From Eumeta japonica (Eukaryota; Arthropoda; Insecta; Lepidoptera; Psychidae): DNA of 64,000 bases. Of this stretch, positions 50,600 to 61,308 are shown piece by piece. The stretch's first letter is position 1. Each line of letters opens with the position of its first letter. The notes under the pieces were generated by a model. That model did not search any database. It was not told where the DNA came from and worked only from the letters and a program-made list of their open reading frames with translations. The stretch lies in contig BGZK01000011.1 of NCBI GenBank assembly GCA_005406025.1, positions 992,001 through 1,056,000 of the forward strand. The letters are read 5' to 3'. The translations under genes were made by a program, and so were the position numbers.

Positions 50600-53410
50600 G
50601 AATTTTAATATATGTTATATACACCTATAAGTTAACTATCATCTTAATTTTGTGAATCATTTTCGCGAATTTTTTTTTATCAAACAAAAGGACCTCATAT
50701 AACAAACACAAATTCACCGTTTCCATATCTCTCGCAAATCCGAAAATATGTAATATTATTTTATATTTCTTTCTACTTTTTAGTTAAATTTCTTAAATTG
50801 CATGATTATATGTAAAGTGCAACATCGTCTGCATAACAGTCATGATTGCGAAATATCTACCTCTAATAGGGCCTCTTCGACGATCTTTTAAATTGGCTTT
50901 TAACAAAAGCTAACTTTTTAATCGGATTTTCATTTTAGAATGAATCTATTAAAGTAACTTCATTTTAAAATTAAATTTAAAAGCAGGTCATAAAAGACGG
51001 ACTAAGTTATTTATGGGTACAGCACGTATTGTTTTTTATTAGCCATTCAAATTTTGAAAATGACAATTTAAAAACGAAAAAGGACGCGTTACATATACCT
51101 AAATAAAAATGAAACTTTTTTTTTTCTTTATGTTTAGGAAAATATTATGGGTAAATTATTTCAAAAAATTTAAAAATAGTAGTGCTCCTTTGGCTATCTG
51201 CTAAATTCGTTTTAACAAAAAGTCACGTTACTTTTAAATAAAATATGCATATAATTTCTAATCGCTAAGTAGAAACAATTACAAAATGGTTTCAAAGAAT
51301 ATAAGCTTCTTTTTGCGTAGGTGCATAGGCGGGGGGGTCATGTGTCTTACTGTTGTTGAGCCAGTCTTGTCTGAAGCTCGTATATCTGACTAGAAGGCTG
51401 GATCTACCCTTGCGTAGGTGCCTGACATACTACGCTTATATATGTAAATTGTATTAATACTGTTCATCGCAATTTTTATTTCTTTTCTACGTATACACGC
51501 TGTTAAGAAATTCAAAACATTTTTCAGAATTCACTCGCATGTTTGAGTTTAAGTACTCAAAAAGGTTATACAAACTAGGGAAATCGAATATGTTCGCTAT
51601 AGGGCGAGTAATAAAATCATTAAAAACATGGTTATATGAAAGAAAAAGATAACGCAATATTTTTATGTTAAAGCTACTCAATACTAAAGTGCTGTAGATC
51701 TAACTCTATTATTTGTTGTTTACCTCATTAGGTACCTGCTGAAATTACGTGGAGCGCTTAGTTTTGTACTATTGGTTGGTCACAAATATTAAAATTTTGA
51801 ATATCATATATTTTAGGACATGGGCTAAAATGTACCGGATGAAACCAAATCTTAAATATGTTTAAGAAATTTTTTACAAGCACGTTATGCGATTTTCGGA
51901 TGGATAAAATCTAAGAAGTTTGCGTCACTGTGTCAACGAACTTTAAAAAAAAATAATGTTTCAGTATTGTGGAAGTAATTCTAAAGCAAAATATACAATT
52001 TTTTCCTGTTCAGTCTAGTGAATTTTCACATAACACTAATTAATACAGTCATTCAATAATCTAAAAAAAAATAATTAGGTACTCTACTCTACCTCTTTTT
52101 TTAAACCTTTAATCTTTTTTTTTACAACCTGTCTTGCAACATTACCTTATTTTTTTAAGTGAAAATTTTTATATCTAGGCACGCTATCGGTAGGCGATTT
52201 TCGGATGGCTTAAATCACGTTAAGTTCGCGTCACCGCGTCGTTAGCACTTAGAAGCTAATTCCGCATATTTTTAACTTAATATAATCACAACACTATTAT
52301 TGTTTTGTTTACATTAAGCTTAAATTTTAAACAATAAATATGCACCTTGACTTTTATTTGAAATTTACTGGGTTTGTACTGCCTATCATATGTTTTTATT
52401 AATAAAAAACCATAGAAAAATGTACATAGGTACTTATTTGTCGCTCGCAGTAAGATAGATTGTAAAACCCAAACTAATGTTGACGAATTTAATTTACAAA
52501 TTATTATTTTAATTTTTGATATTACAATTAATTTGAAAATCTTCAAAAAAACCCACTGTAATTTTATAATTTTTAGTTTTCACTTCTGTCGTCCCCACTT
52601 AGGAATTCCTTTTTTTTATTTTAAAATACTAAGAGATATAAAAACTTTCGTCTTGCCTAAGATTTTTATATGTTAGGGAAAGTGTATACTATAAGAAAAT
52701 TACATATTGATATTTCATTTACTAAAATTATTTTTTCATAAAAAAAACCATTTTCATTTGTCTAACGATTGTACTGGTATACCTACTCAGTATATATGTA
52801 CATATTATCTTTACATATTCATAACCCACTTAAATCTAGGATTATTTTGCAAATATTTTCATATTTGATTCAAGATGCATAAAAATATATCAATTTATTA
52901 TATATTAACAAATAATAAATTATAATCGGTATTAAAATGTAAGTTTGCAGTTCCCTTAGATTTTTGATTCATTGGCTTTGCAATAAAATACCTATAGATA
53001 GATGGGTAAGTACCTACTGCATCTTTACATTATTGATCTAGATGTCTATGTATTCCGAAACAGGCGTGGCAATGGGTGCATTCGCCCCGCCTGAGTCACA
53101 AATTTTAATATGTGCGTGATAACAGATAAAACAAACAAAATGAAGTTGAAAACAAATCATTATTTCCGTTAAATTTCATTGCATAACTTGAAAATGTAAC
53201 AAACTTTTGAAATGTATGTAGGTACATAGAAAATTCTAAAAGAAATGAAGGAAATAAGAAATAAATTTTATTCAGCATAAGACTTGCACACTCATTGAAA
53301 ATTATGACAAGTTTTTTTAATTTACTTATTTGTCTACCGCCGACATGGGAGTTTGAAAAAAAAAATTGTGCAAAACAGGATATTTACTTTTTCGTCGAAG
53401 AGGCAAAATA
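50600..53410. other. AT-rich intron sequence near the donor end
   Basis: A block at 51315-51430 has tgcgtaggtgc twice around a G run. A caggcgtggcaatgggtgca patch lies at 53062. No gene or element recognised. Confidence 0.4.
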
Positions 53411-53507
53411 ATTATTATGTTTTACATATAGCATTTATCGTTGAACATTTTCAGCAAGTACCTGATATTTGAATTGATGTTTTTACAAAACGTTGCGATG
53501 TACTTAC

Positions 53508-53868
53508 CTGGATTAGGTTGTGTTTGGTAATTAGGTTTTTTCATCCATTCATAAGGTGAACGCGGCGGCGGAGGTTGCGCTGGCCGCGCGCACGGCGAGC
53601 CACCAGCGCCCCCTGGGCTCGCTAGGTCGCCACGCGCCGGCGAAGGTAACTCGCCCGGTTCGCGCTCCGTCGGCTCACGCTTAGGGAAGTGATGGTGTGG
53701 TTCCGTAGGCCACTCGGGTGCCGTGGCCGCGCCGGGGCCCGCGCCGCCCCAGCCGCACCACTGTTGCTCCTCGAACTGCTGCGGCTGCCACCCGTACCAG
53801 CCACCCGCGCCGTATTGAGCGCCGCCTTTGCCCTGGTACATGGCGAGCGGATTTACGTAGTTCACCAT
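53508..53868 (-). CDS. cad: caudal (Cdx-class homeobox protein), coding exon 1
   Basis: First coding exon of caudal, a nuclear homeodomain transcription factor that patterns the posterior of the insect embryo and gut. It encodes 120 residues plus one base of the next codon. Visible: MVNYVNPLAMYQ at residues 1-12, a Gly/Trp-rich stretch (13-45), a Pro/Glu-rich segment (50-80), a Pro run, and the hexapeptide-like YEWM motif at 106-109, which in this class contacts Exd/Pbx. The ATG at 53868 is chosen because the frame has no earlier ATG before a stop at 53896-53898, it begins with the family N-terminus, and it has G at -3 and +4. The exon ends CAG|gtaagta at 53508/53507, phase 1, and joins exon 2 to recreate a Gly codon ([12 protein letters not shown]). 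GC is far above the neighbouring intron. Identification is from recall of the family, not from a search. Confidence 0.93.
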
Positions 53869-54175
53869 GCCGTACACTGTCCGGCGCCCGCACGATCACC
53901 GTCCGAGCATATCCACAACCATCACATCCATCAATTCAACGCGAATGACGACGAATCTCGCACGCACCGCGTTCGAACGATCGGCACTTAATACAATTCA
54001 TGTACACCCGCTCGACAGCGACATCAAGAGTAAACTGCTGTGTACTCCGACGGAGCGGGCGGCGGGTAGCGAGAGGCGAAGGCGGCCGCGGCAAGGGGCG
54101 GGGCGACCCCGGCCAATGGCGGCGCGCTCCTTCCCGGCGCCGCCGCCGCCGTCTGACTACCGGCCGTGTGCTATC
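53869..54175 (-). promoter_or_regulatory. caudal 5' UTR and CpG-island promoter region
   Basis: GC-rich, CpG-dense sequence directly upstream of the caudal ATG, ending sharply at about 54175 where AT-rich DNA resumes. On the + strand it has a GC box (ggggcggggc, 54095-54104) and a CCAAT box (54113-54117), about 230-250 bases upstream of the ATG. No clear TATA box was seen. The exact transcription start and any 5' UTR intron cannot be placed from sequence alone. Confidence 0.6.
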
Positions 54176-54179
54176 TCAT

Positions 54180-54860
54180 TAATTTGCCTAATTATAATGA
54201 AAATAATGAAAGCTACACTACAGTATCGCATTGAAAATGTTAGCAATGTATGTATAACACAAACGGAACAAATCATTTGTATCACATAACATAACAATTT
54301 AATTGATTTTTTCACTTCGGAGAACCCGCTGTATCCACATCTTGCATACAGTAACATCTACATAAGTACGTGCATACTTATTGATATTAGATATGTTTAA
54401 AAAAGAATTATTTTAAATTTACTAGACATCTAAGAAGTTCGAAATTAAGGTAGGTATGATGTAAAACATCATTAATTTACTACCTAACTTAATATTTATA
54501 ATAATGCTTCAGGAGCTTTCCTGAATTTGGCAAACATTAATATCTAAATAATATCCCAGGGGAAAGATTTTACCTTAGTCTCCATTTTGCACGTATCTTG
54601 TGAAAGAATTTGTTTTAGTTTAAATTCAGAAAATTTAATCAGTCTGAGTAATTTACAGATATTAGTAACATGATTCTACATTGCATTATGTATATGTAAA
54701 TAAAGTTCCTAGAGGTATAAATAAACCTAAAAATATAAATAAACAAGTATCTCGAATTTGTTACTTTTATTACGATTTACATTTTTTAACTTAAAAGTTA
54801 AACACCTAAAAAATAAAAAGAAATGAACAATATCTTAACTTACACAATATTAAACCAATA
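54180..54860. other. AT-rich sequence upstream of the caudal promoter
   Basis: No gene, repeat family or element ends recognised. Confidence 0.5.
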
Positions 54861-54864
54861 TTAA

Positions 54865-55770
54865 ACACTAGCTTTCGCCCGCGGCTGCGCTGCGGCAGCA
54901 TGGACACAGAATGAATTCCTTCATTTTTATACCCACTGATTACGCTCTTAACCATGATCCCGATCTATACCCCGTGCTCAGTTCTGATCACGATCCTGCT
55001 CTCTATGCTAATTCGTTTCACTCTGTATTTCGATCATGGTCCCGCTTTTGATTCCGAACTCGGCCTTGATTTGAGTAGATTTCTATTCTGGTTCCGCTCT
55101 CGATTTTGGTCCCGCTCTTAAATCTGATTTCGATTCTGTTACTCATCCTTTTTCTAGTCACGCTCTTGATTTTAATTTCAGTCCGCACTCGATTTGGACC
55201 TCAGTCCAGTTTCTGATTACGATCTCTTCCGGTCTCAAATTTCCATTTTGTTCCCCGTTTCCTTACGTTTTAGATTCCACTACCGACAACAGTTCCTTTT
55301 TGGATGAAGCTGAGGCAAATGATAATACCAAAATAACATTTAGACTATATTATGACTACCCATAAGTAAGTCGGAAGTCTGTTATTTTAAACACAGGATC
55401 TAACACAATAAAACAAATGAAAATTATGTGACAAGTTTTTTTCTAAATATAATAATTTAAGTTACCAAATAAGTACTTATATTTACACCTACGTACAGAA
55501 TAATCCTCATAAATTATTCTATTCAATTATTTTCAATGAAACTACTAACACCATATAAAATTCAAAAGATTTATGTATAGATATATGCATAGATCAGTAT
55601 AACGTTTTTATTTATGAAACGATTGAAGTGAAATATACACTAAATGTTACAGGAAGCTCGCCATAACGCATTTATATCGGTTAAGCCGTTTCTAAAATTA
55701 GCTTGCACAATTGTACAAATAAACAGACAAAGAGACAAATAGATAAAAAATCTAAAAATTTCCTTTTTGG
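54865..55770 (+). repeat. long interspersed repeat beginning CTAGCTTTCGCCCGCGGCTG
   Basis: Opens with ctagctttcgcccgcggctg (54869), then gacacagaatgaattcc, a 300-base degenerate tract of pyrimidine-rich units (ccgctctcgattttggtccc type, ~54950-55260), and ends with atcggttaagccgtttctaa, an acagacaaagagacaaatag tract and aaaaatctaaaaatttcc. The ends are of a type common to lepidopteran non-LTR/SINE elements. Other fragments are at 31860, 35640 and 43490. No open reading frame. Confidence 0.6.
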
Positions 55771-55799
55771 CCTCGCTAACATAAATGCAATGTGTATAA

Positions 55800-58340
55800 C
55801 TTGTTTTGTTCAAAAATATTAATATGCATACACTATTCGTTCACAATAAAATACCGTAGAAAATTGAAGGGGTTTCGATAGAAGGAACGAATTTGTTTTA
55901 GCGTTTTAAGTTTGACTTTAATAATAAAAATATACACAAAAGTCTTACTAATATAACTATAAAGTATACTCTTAAGTAGGACAACAAATAATGAAAATCG
56001 ACCAATTGCGAGTCGGACACACTAATTTGCTCTTGCGCAATACAGCAGGGGCCTCGAAATTGGTCTGACTTTAGTCCATACTATTAAGTATGGATACTGT
56101 ACTTTCTACTAAACTATTAAAACAAAAATTTAGTATTAAATATTGTACATTGGTATGGAACCCTTCGCGTCGATGAGTCCGACTAGCTCTTGACCGGTTT
56201 TGATAAAAATAGAAATATGAAAAAGCGTTATAAATCCAATCTTTTTTATTATATTCAAGTTCTTAATTTCAAACCAACTAACCCCCTTAAACATAGGTAA
56301 TACCCTACTAATTTAGAATATATAATGTAAAGATAGCAAATATATCTAATTTACTGAACATTCTGGAATGTCAGAATTCATGAGCCCACCCGTAGCAACA
56401 AGAATAATCAATGAAGTCCTAGTAGTAGTCCTCTAGATGTACTACTACACGAGTGGTAGTATTTGAGGACTTTGATACTATAAAGGATTTTATTTGATGT
56501 TTCTTGGCAAGTTTTTTTTTTTGCATATAATATTTGTTTTTATTTTCTTACTATGTTTACTGCATTATATATTATATTGTATAAACCACAGACAATTTAA
56601 TATTTTTTGTCACATATACTGTAAAAGATGAACATCTATTACAGACAAATCCTTTACATAATTTATACTGAGACCTATTTAAATTCATCTGAAAATCTTT
56701 AAGAAAATCTACCCAAAATGTAATTTTGTTTCTACTGCATAAACTGTGAGGCTATTTTATCATGCGACGTAATTACTTTTAGGCACTTATTCTTATACCT
56801 TATTAAAGATATTTATTGCTTTAAACTTATCTTTAACCAGGTCACTTACATTTTTTAAGTAATTTTTTCGTTTCAACATTATCTTACTAATATTTAACGT
56901 TTCTCTATCCTTTTCCACGATTACTTCAATTATTTTTTATTTTGCGACTAACCAGATAAATAAGACAATTCAGGACTTAAAATGGATCTGTGAAGTAATG
57001 ATATGTTTACTGTATTTCCAGAATTAGGGGACAGTTTTCTGTCTGGTACGAGAGAAAGTGGTTTCACAAAATGTCACAAGGTTTTTGAAATATTGCGTAG
57101 GCGAGATCAAAAACATACGTACTGACGCCTTACATAACGTAAAACGTAAATGAATAATTCTAAAACTTGTCTTTATTCACTAATACGCAGTTGAATATTA
57201 AGTACTACTCCGTTGATGGTTAGTTTTGCCGCCAAACTCACTAATTCACCGTTCCCGGTACCTACTTCCAAGAGCGAGAGATTGCGCGAGAGAAATGATT
57301 CGAACCGCGTTTCGCTCACGAATATTCTTCCGTCCCCCACATATTTTTTGCATTGGCCTTGAATCGATTTAGCTCTGCTTAGCTCTGATAATCGTAATAC
57401 CGTTTATAGGCCCTAGGCGCCGTCCAACGTCAAGGAGATTCCTTTTACCCTACCTAACTAATAATCAGCAAATCGATTATTACAATATATAAACGAAATA
57501 ATTCATATTATTAAATCACAAGAAAACAAGATGAGAATCGTTAAAATAAACATTTTATAATTGATGAAGGGCTGGTGTGCTGTTAATAGACAAAACTGCA
57601 GTTGGTTATTTTATCAATAAACGTCACTATAAAATAATCATGCATGTATGAATTGCACTAATATTTGAATTATCATATAAAACATAAATGTTTATACATA
57701 GTAACACTGACTCTATTTTTTTAACAAGGCGAGATATAAGAGAAATGGAATATGGGTAGGTGTGGTGAATAGAGCCGAAGAGTGTTATTTTAAATTTTAT
57801 TCTGTAAAGATACACCTACTACTAATTTACAAGATGAAATTTACGTTGTATATATACATCTTATAATTAATATTTTATACCAATATACGCCAAGAAGGCA
57901 ACATGCCTGCAATCTACCCATTAATACTCATGTATCTATCTAAAATAGAAGTATAAAAATTGAATATACAATATACATTTATAATTAAATATTTGAGCAT
58001 GTACTTGTTTCAAAACCCTAGATCTATTTATACAAAAATTCGAACGACATTTATTATTTAAGAGTAATCGATCGTTTCTACAATATCGTGTAGAAAATAT
58101 TAGATAATACTACATGCTACGTGCTATAAAATTGACTTATGAGATTCTTAGTCACAAAGACAGTGTATTGAACGTTCTTTTTTTAGAAAATAGTATTACG
58201 TAATTACAAAATTCGATACATCAGAAGAATAAGTGTATTTAATATTCTTTTTTCTTAAATCTATTAATAAGAAAATGCTCCACTGTTACATGAAAATATA
58301 GAAAATAATTATAAAAAGTAACACAAAAGAAAAAATTAAA
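55800..58340. other. AT-rich intergenic sequence
   Basis: An imperfect inverted repeat (agtcctctagatgtactactac / gtggtagtatttgaggact) is at about 56415-56473. No gene-like frame or element recognised. Confidence 0.4.
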
Positions 58341-58357
58341 GTAATAAAAACCCACAG

Positions 58358-58359
<2 letters not shown>

Positions 58360-58410
<51 letters not shown>
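58360..58410. repeat. (AT)25 microsatellite
   Basis: Uninterrupted AT dinucleotide run of about 50 bases; self-complementary and able to form a cruciform. Confidence 0.97.
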
Positions 58411-58411
<1 letters not shown>

Positions 58412-58869
58412 TGGACGTACCCTGTGCCAAGAATTCGTACAAATTATGTATAATAATTAACAGTTTACAAAATTACTGTAAATGTTAATTTTATTTGCTT
58501 TTTATTACAAAACTTCTTCATAAACAATATTTTTCGTTTATATATATATATTTATATCCCATCACAATTCTGACGTCTTCCCCTTATACATTATTATGAC
58601 GTCTACCTGTTTCACCTGTACAAACCATAATATTTTTAAATCTACTATTATATCATTAGATTTTAACTACTGCAGTAACTTTATAATTTAATATTCATGC
58701 GTTTTGAATCTATATAATTGTAATATTATAATCGGAAATAGTTTCAAATAGTCAAACTGTCACTGCCGAGTGCCGAGATATATAGTGTATTGCAGAATAT
58801 AATAGCGCAAATCGCATCGATATGCACAATATTGCAGTAATATCTATGTTTAATAAATAGAAAGTGGGT

Positions 58870-59175
58870 GGTCTTAAAATATGACGATGCTAGAACACAT
58901 ACTGAGTAATTTATCTCACCCGATTAACCAGAGACTAAAGAACTTAATCATATTGAACTCCTACTATATCCAGCATTTAGTCCCGACTTTGCATCGTCAG
59001 GTTATTATTTATTCAAATTCACGGTGAAATTCTTTCGTGAAAATAAATTTGAGTCAAAGATGTTGAAAATGCAGTACGGTAATTCTTCGCATCTAAGCCC
59101 ATGAATAGATTTTACCAAGGTCTTAGAGAGCTTGCTGAACTTTGGTTTACTATAGGATTTAATATACTTTGAATA
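58870..59175 (+). pseudogene. mariner remnant G (C-terminal fragment)
   Basis: + strand reads YDDARTHTE (second catalytic Asp region, ~58880), then ELLLYPAFSPDFASSGYYLF (~58950-59010), where the third catalytic Asp position reads Gly, followed by ENKFESKDVEN, FFASKPMNRFYQGLRELAEL (~59080-59140). N-terminal half missing. Distinct from the other mariner copies. Confidence 0.82.
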
Positions 59176-59338
59176 TTAAGGTTTTATTTTTGTATGATTA
59201 TTAATTCCGAGACATCATTGTATACATGGGTGAATATTCCATTTCGAGCTTTTTTGGAAGTTTTTAAAAAATCTATAAAAATACTCATAAGTCGTGTTTT
59301 TTACATGATTTTGAAAAGTTTACGACGTTTATTTTCTA

Positions 59339-59541
59339 TATGTGTTCAGTGGCGGCGCTAGGCGTCGGCGACGTCGGCGACCGCCGACGGCCTCGCGCCT
59401 GAAGGGGCCTCGCAAACAAAAAAGTTTGTTATTAAAAAGAGGCCTCGCAAAAAGTTTTGCCTACAAGTTATTAAAAAGAGGCCTCGCAAACCTGATGTCG
59501 CCGACGTCCACGAGTGGTGTAGCGCCGCCACTGTATGTGTT
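59339..59541. mobile_element. 187-bp hAT-type MITE with 8-bp target-site duplication
   Basis: Element 59347-59533 has terminal inverted repeats cagtggcggcgcta / tagcgccgccactg (14 bp, perfect). It is flanked on both sides by tatgtgtt (59339-59346 and 59534-59541), the 8-bp target-site duplication expected of hAT elements. Inside are gcgtcggcgacgtcggcga near one end, tcgccgacgtc near the other, and two direct copies of ttattaaaaagaggcctcgc. It encodes no transposase and would depend on one supplied in trans. Perfect TSD and TIRs suggest a fairly recent insertion. Confidence 0.95.
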
Positions 59542-59737
59542 CAAGGGACAGTTATAAGTCGTTTCGTTTTTCTGTTATGACAAACTTTTATTTTTCCGTG
59601 AATGGTAATGAGATTTCATACAAATAGTGATCAGGCCTCGGGTTATGGTAATTGCAAAAATACAAAAATGGTGATTAGAAAACCTGAAATTAGACAAACG
59701 AAAAAAACAAAGGCTTTTTTAAATTGTTTAAAAAAAA

Positions 59738-59990
59738 GTGACTGACTCATTGGCGCAATTGGTCGCTGCGCTAGGGGCGTGGGTTCGATTCCCGTACAAG
59801 AAAAACATTTATTTATTTAATAATTAAGAATTAATATTTGTCTTGAGTATGGCCGTTTCTTTGTATTATATGTATATATTTATATATAAAAGAAAAATTA
59901 TATATGTATGGTATTAACTATCTGGTACCCATTGTACAAGCCTTGTTGTTTAATTTAGGCCCAGATAGTGATGTAGCTATGTCAGAAGAA
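59738..59990 (+). mobile_element. tRNA-derived SINE
   Basis: Head has polymerase III promoter boxes: A-box-like ttggcgcaattgg (~59750) and B box gggttcgattccc (~59780-59793). The body contains ttgtcttgagtatggccgt (~59839) and ctatctggtacccattgtac (~59919), then gcccagatagtgatgt (~59959), a tail typical of SINEs in moths and butterflies. No clean flanking duplication identified. Not a functional tRNA: no acceptor stem closes it. Confidence 0.75.
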
Positions 59991-60019
59991 AGAGAAGATA
60001 TTTTTAAAATTATGTTTTA

Positions 60020-61020
60020 ATATTTGCTTTTTGCATTTTTTAAAACAAATATTACCTGAAAAAAAAAACATATTCAAAATTAAAAATAGTATTCATTAAT
60101 AAGCATAACAAAAAAATTGTACAAAACAAACTGTTTTCAAAACTATAAAATAAACTTAAAAGGTTGTGGCTTGTTTACTAATAAAATTGGTAATTTTGCA
60201 ATTTTATATAAAATGTACGAGACTGAAAAACTTTATTCTATTACGAAATATTTGCAAAATAGAAACTTTATTACAGCATCTTAATTTAAGTTGCATACTT
60301 AGCTACTAAATCTAAATGCGATTTGTACGTCACTACCTTATCAATAGCATACTGAGATCAAAATGATTGTGTGTTTGTAAAAATGATAAGCAAACGTCAC
60401 AAATAATGAAAAGAATGAGAAAAAGTTTGTTTCCAAAATATACAAATAATTTTTATAGTTATCATCGGACAACTCTAAAAATCATTCAAATAATTATAGT
60501 TATCATTTATATTGGTATCATCGGAAAGGTTTTCATGATTTTATGTGTTCGGCGATAGTTAATTTATTATGTTAAATTTTGAGAGTATATTTATTTAGTG
60601 CCGGAAGTCATTTATCTATTTTTATTTGTTTTGTGTATATGCAATGGTCGAGTGTCAAATATCGATTATTATAAAATTAATTTTAAAACTGTATTTAAAG
60701 AATAAAATTATTAAAAACTAACAAAAAATGTAAATTTCACAAATAAAACTAGAGTTGCTTTAATTTTCATTTTAATCCTTGACGGTCACATAGTGACTGC
60801 CGGTTGCTGTTTAAAAGTTATTCAGCGAACAAAACAATGGCACTACTCAAAACATAGAGTTATTAAATACAGAAAAGAAGTGTTATGTCGTGGCTTGTGT
60901 CTATCAAAACGATATTAAAATTGATAATCTTAAAATAAATGAAAGCAATTACAAATTGTCGCCTTTCACAAGAAAAGTGTATAACATAAACTTTAAAACT
61001 ACCATAGAAATAGGAACGAT
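60020..61020. other. AT-rich intergenic sequence
   Basis: No gene or element ends recognised before the hAT element. Confidence 0.5.
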
Positions 61021-61308
61021 CAACCATTTAGGGCAGATAATGGGCAATCTTTGACATATTGTGGACCGAAATTTAGTGTTCAAATACGTTCACGGGCCGC
61101 CTTCAAAAGCAGTGCATTTAAAAGTTAGTGTTCATAATTTTTAGCGATAGATATCAGACATGAAATAATACGACAATGTTATTATAATACAATTTAATAA
61201 AATAACAAAATGAAATTAAAAAAACAGGAAAAGCATTATAATTAAATCGTGAAATTTGGAATTACTATTACAGAAACTACGAAAGTTAAATAGCGACATC
61301 AAAATAAA

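Larger units (their letters stand above)
8524..53507 (-). other. cad: caudal intron 1 (about 45 kb)
   Basis: Donor gtaagt at 53507-53502, acceptor ttttag ending at 8524; phase 1 on both sides. No further caudal coding exon is visible, and exon 1 and exon 2 join to continuous family protein sequence, so the intron is probably uninterrupted. It holds GC-rich islands, several mariner remnants and lepidopteran repeats, listed separately. An intron this long in a developmental gene usually carries enhancers; that is inference. Confidence 0.8.

Noticed and set aside
53681..54289. Open frames on the + strand and alternative minus frames across caudal exon 1 and its promoter
   Set aside because: Shadows of the GC-rich caudal exon and CpG island; only the MVNYVNPLAMYQ frame matches a protein family and has matching splice phase.
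59342..59557. Frame with an Arg-rich start
   Set aside because: Lies within the hAT MITE and reads through its inverted repeats and CpG-rich subterminal region.
59738..59800. Possible tRNA gene (A and B boxes)
   Set aside because: No acceptor stem or anticodon arm; the following tail is that of a SINE.
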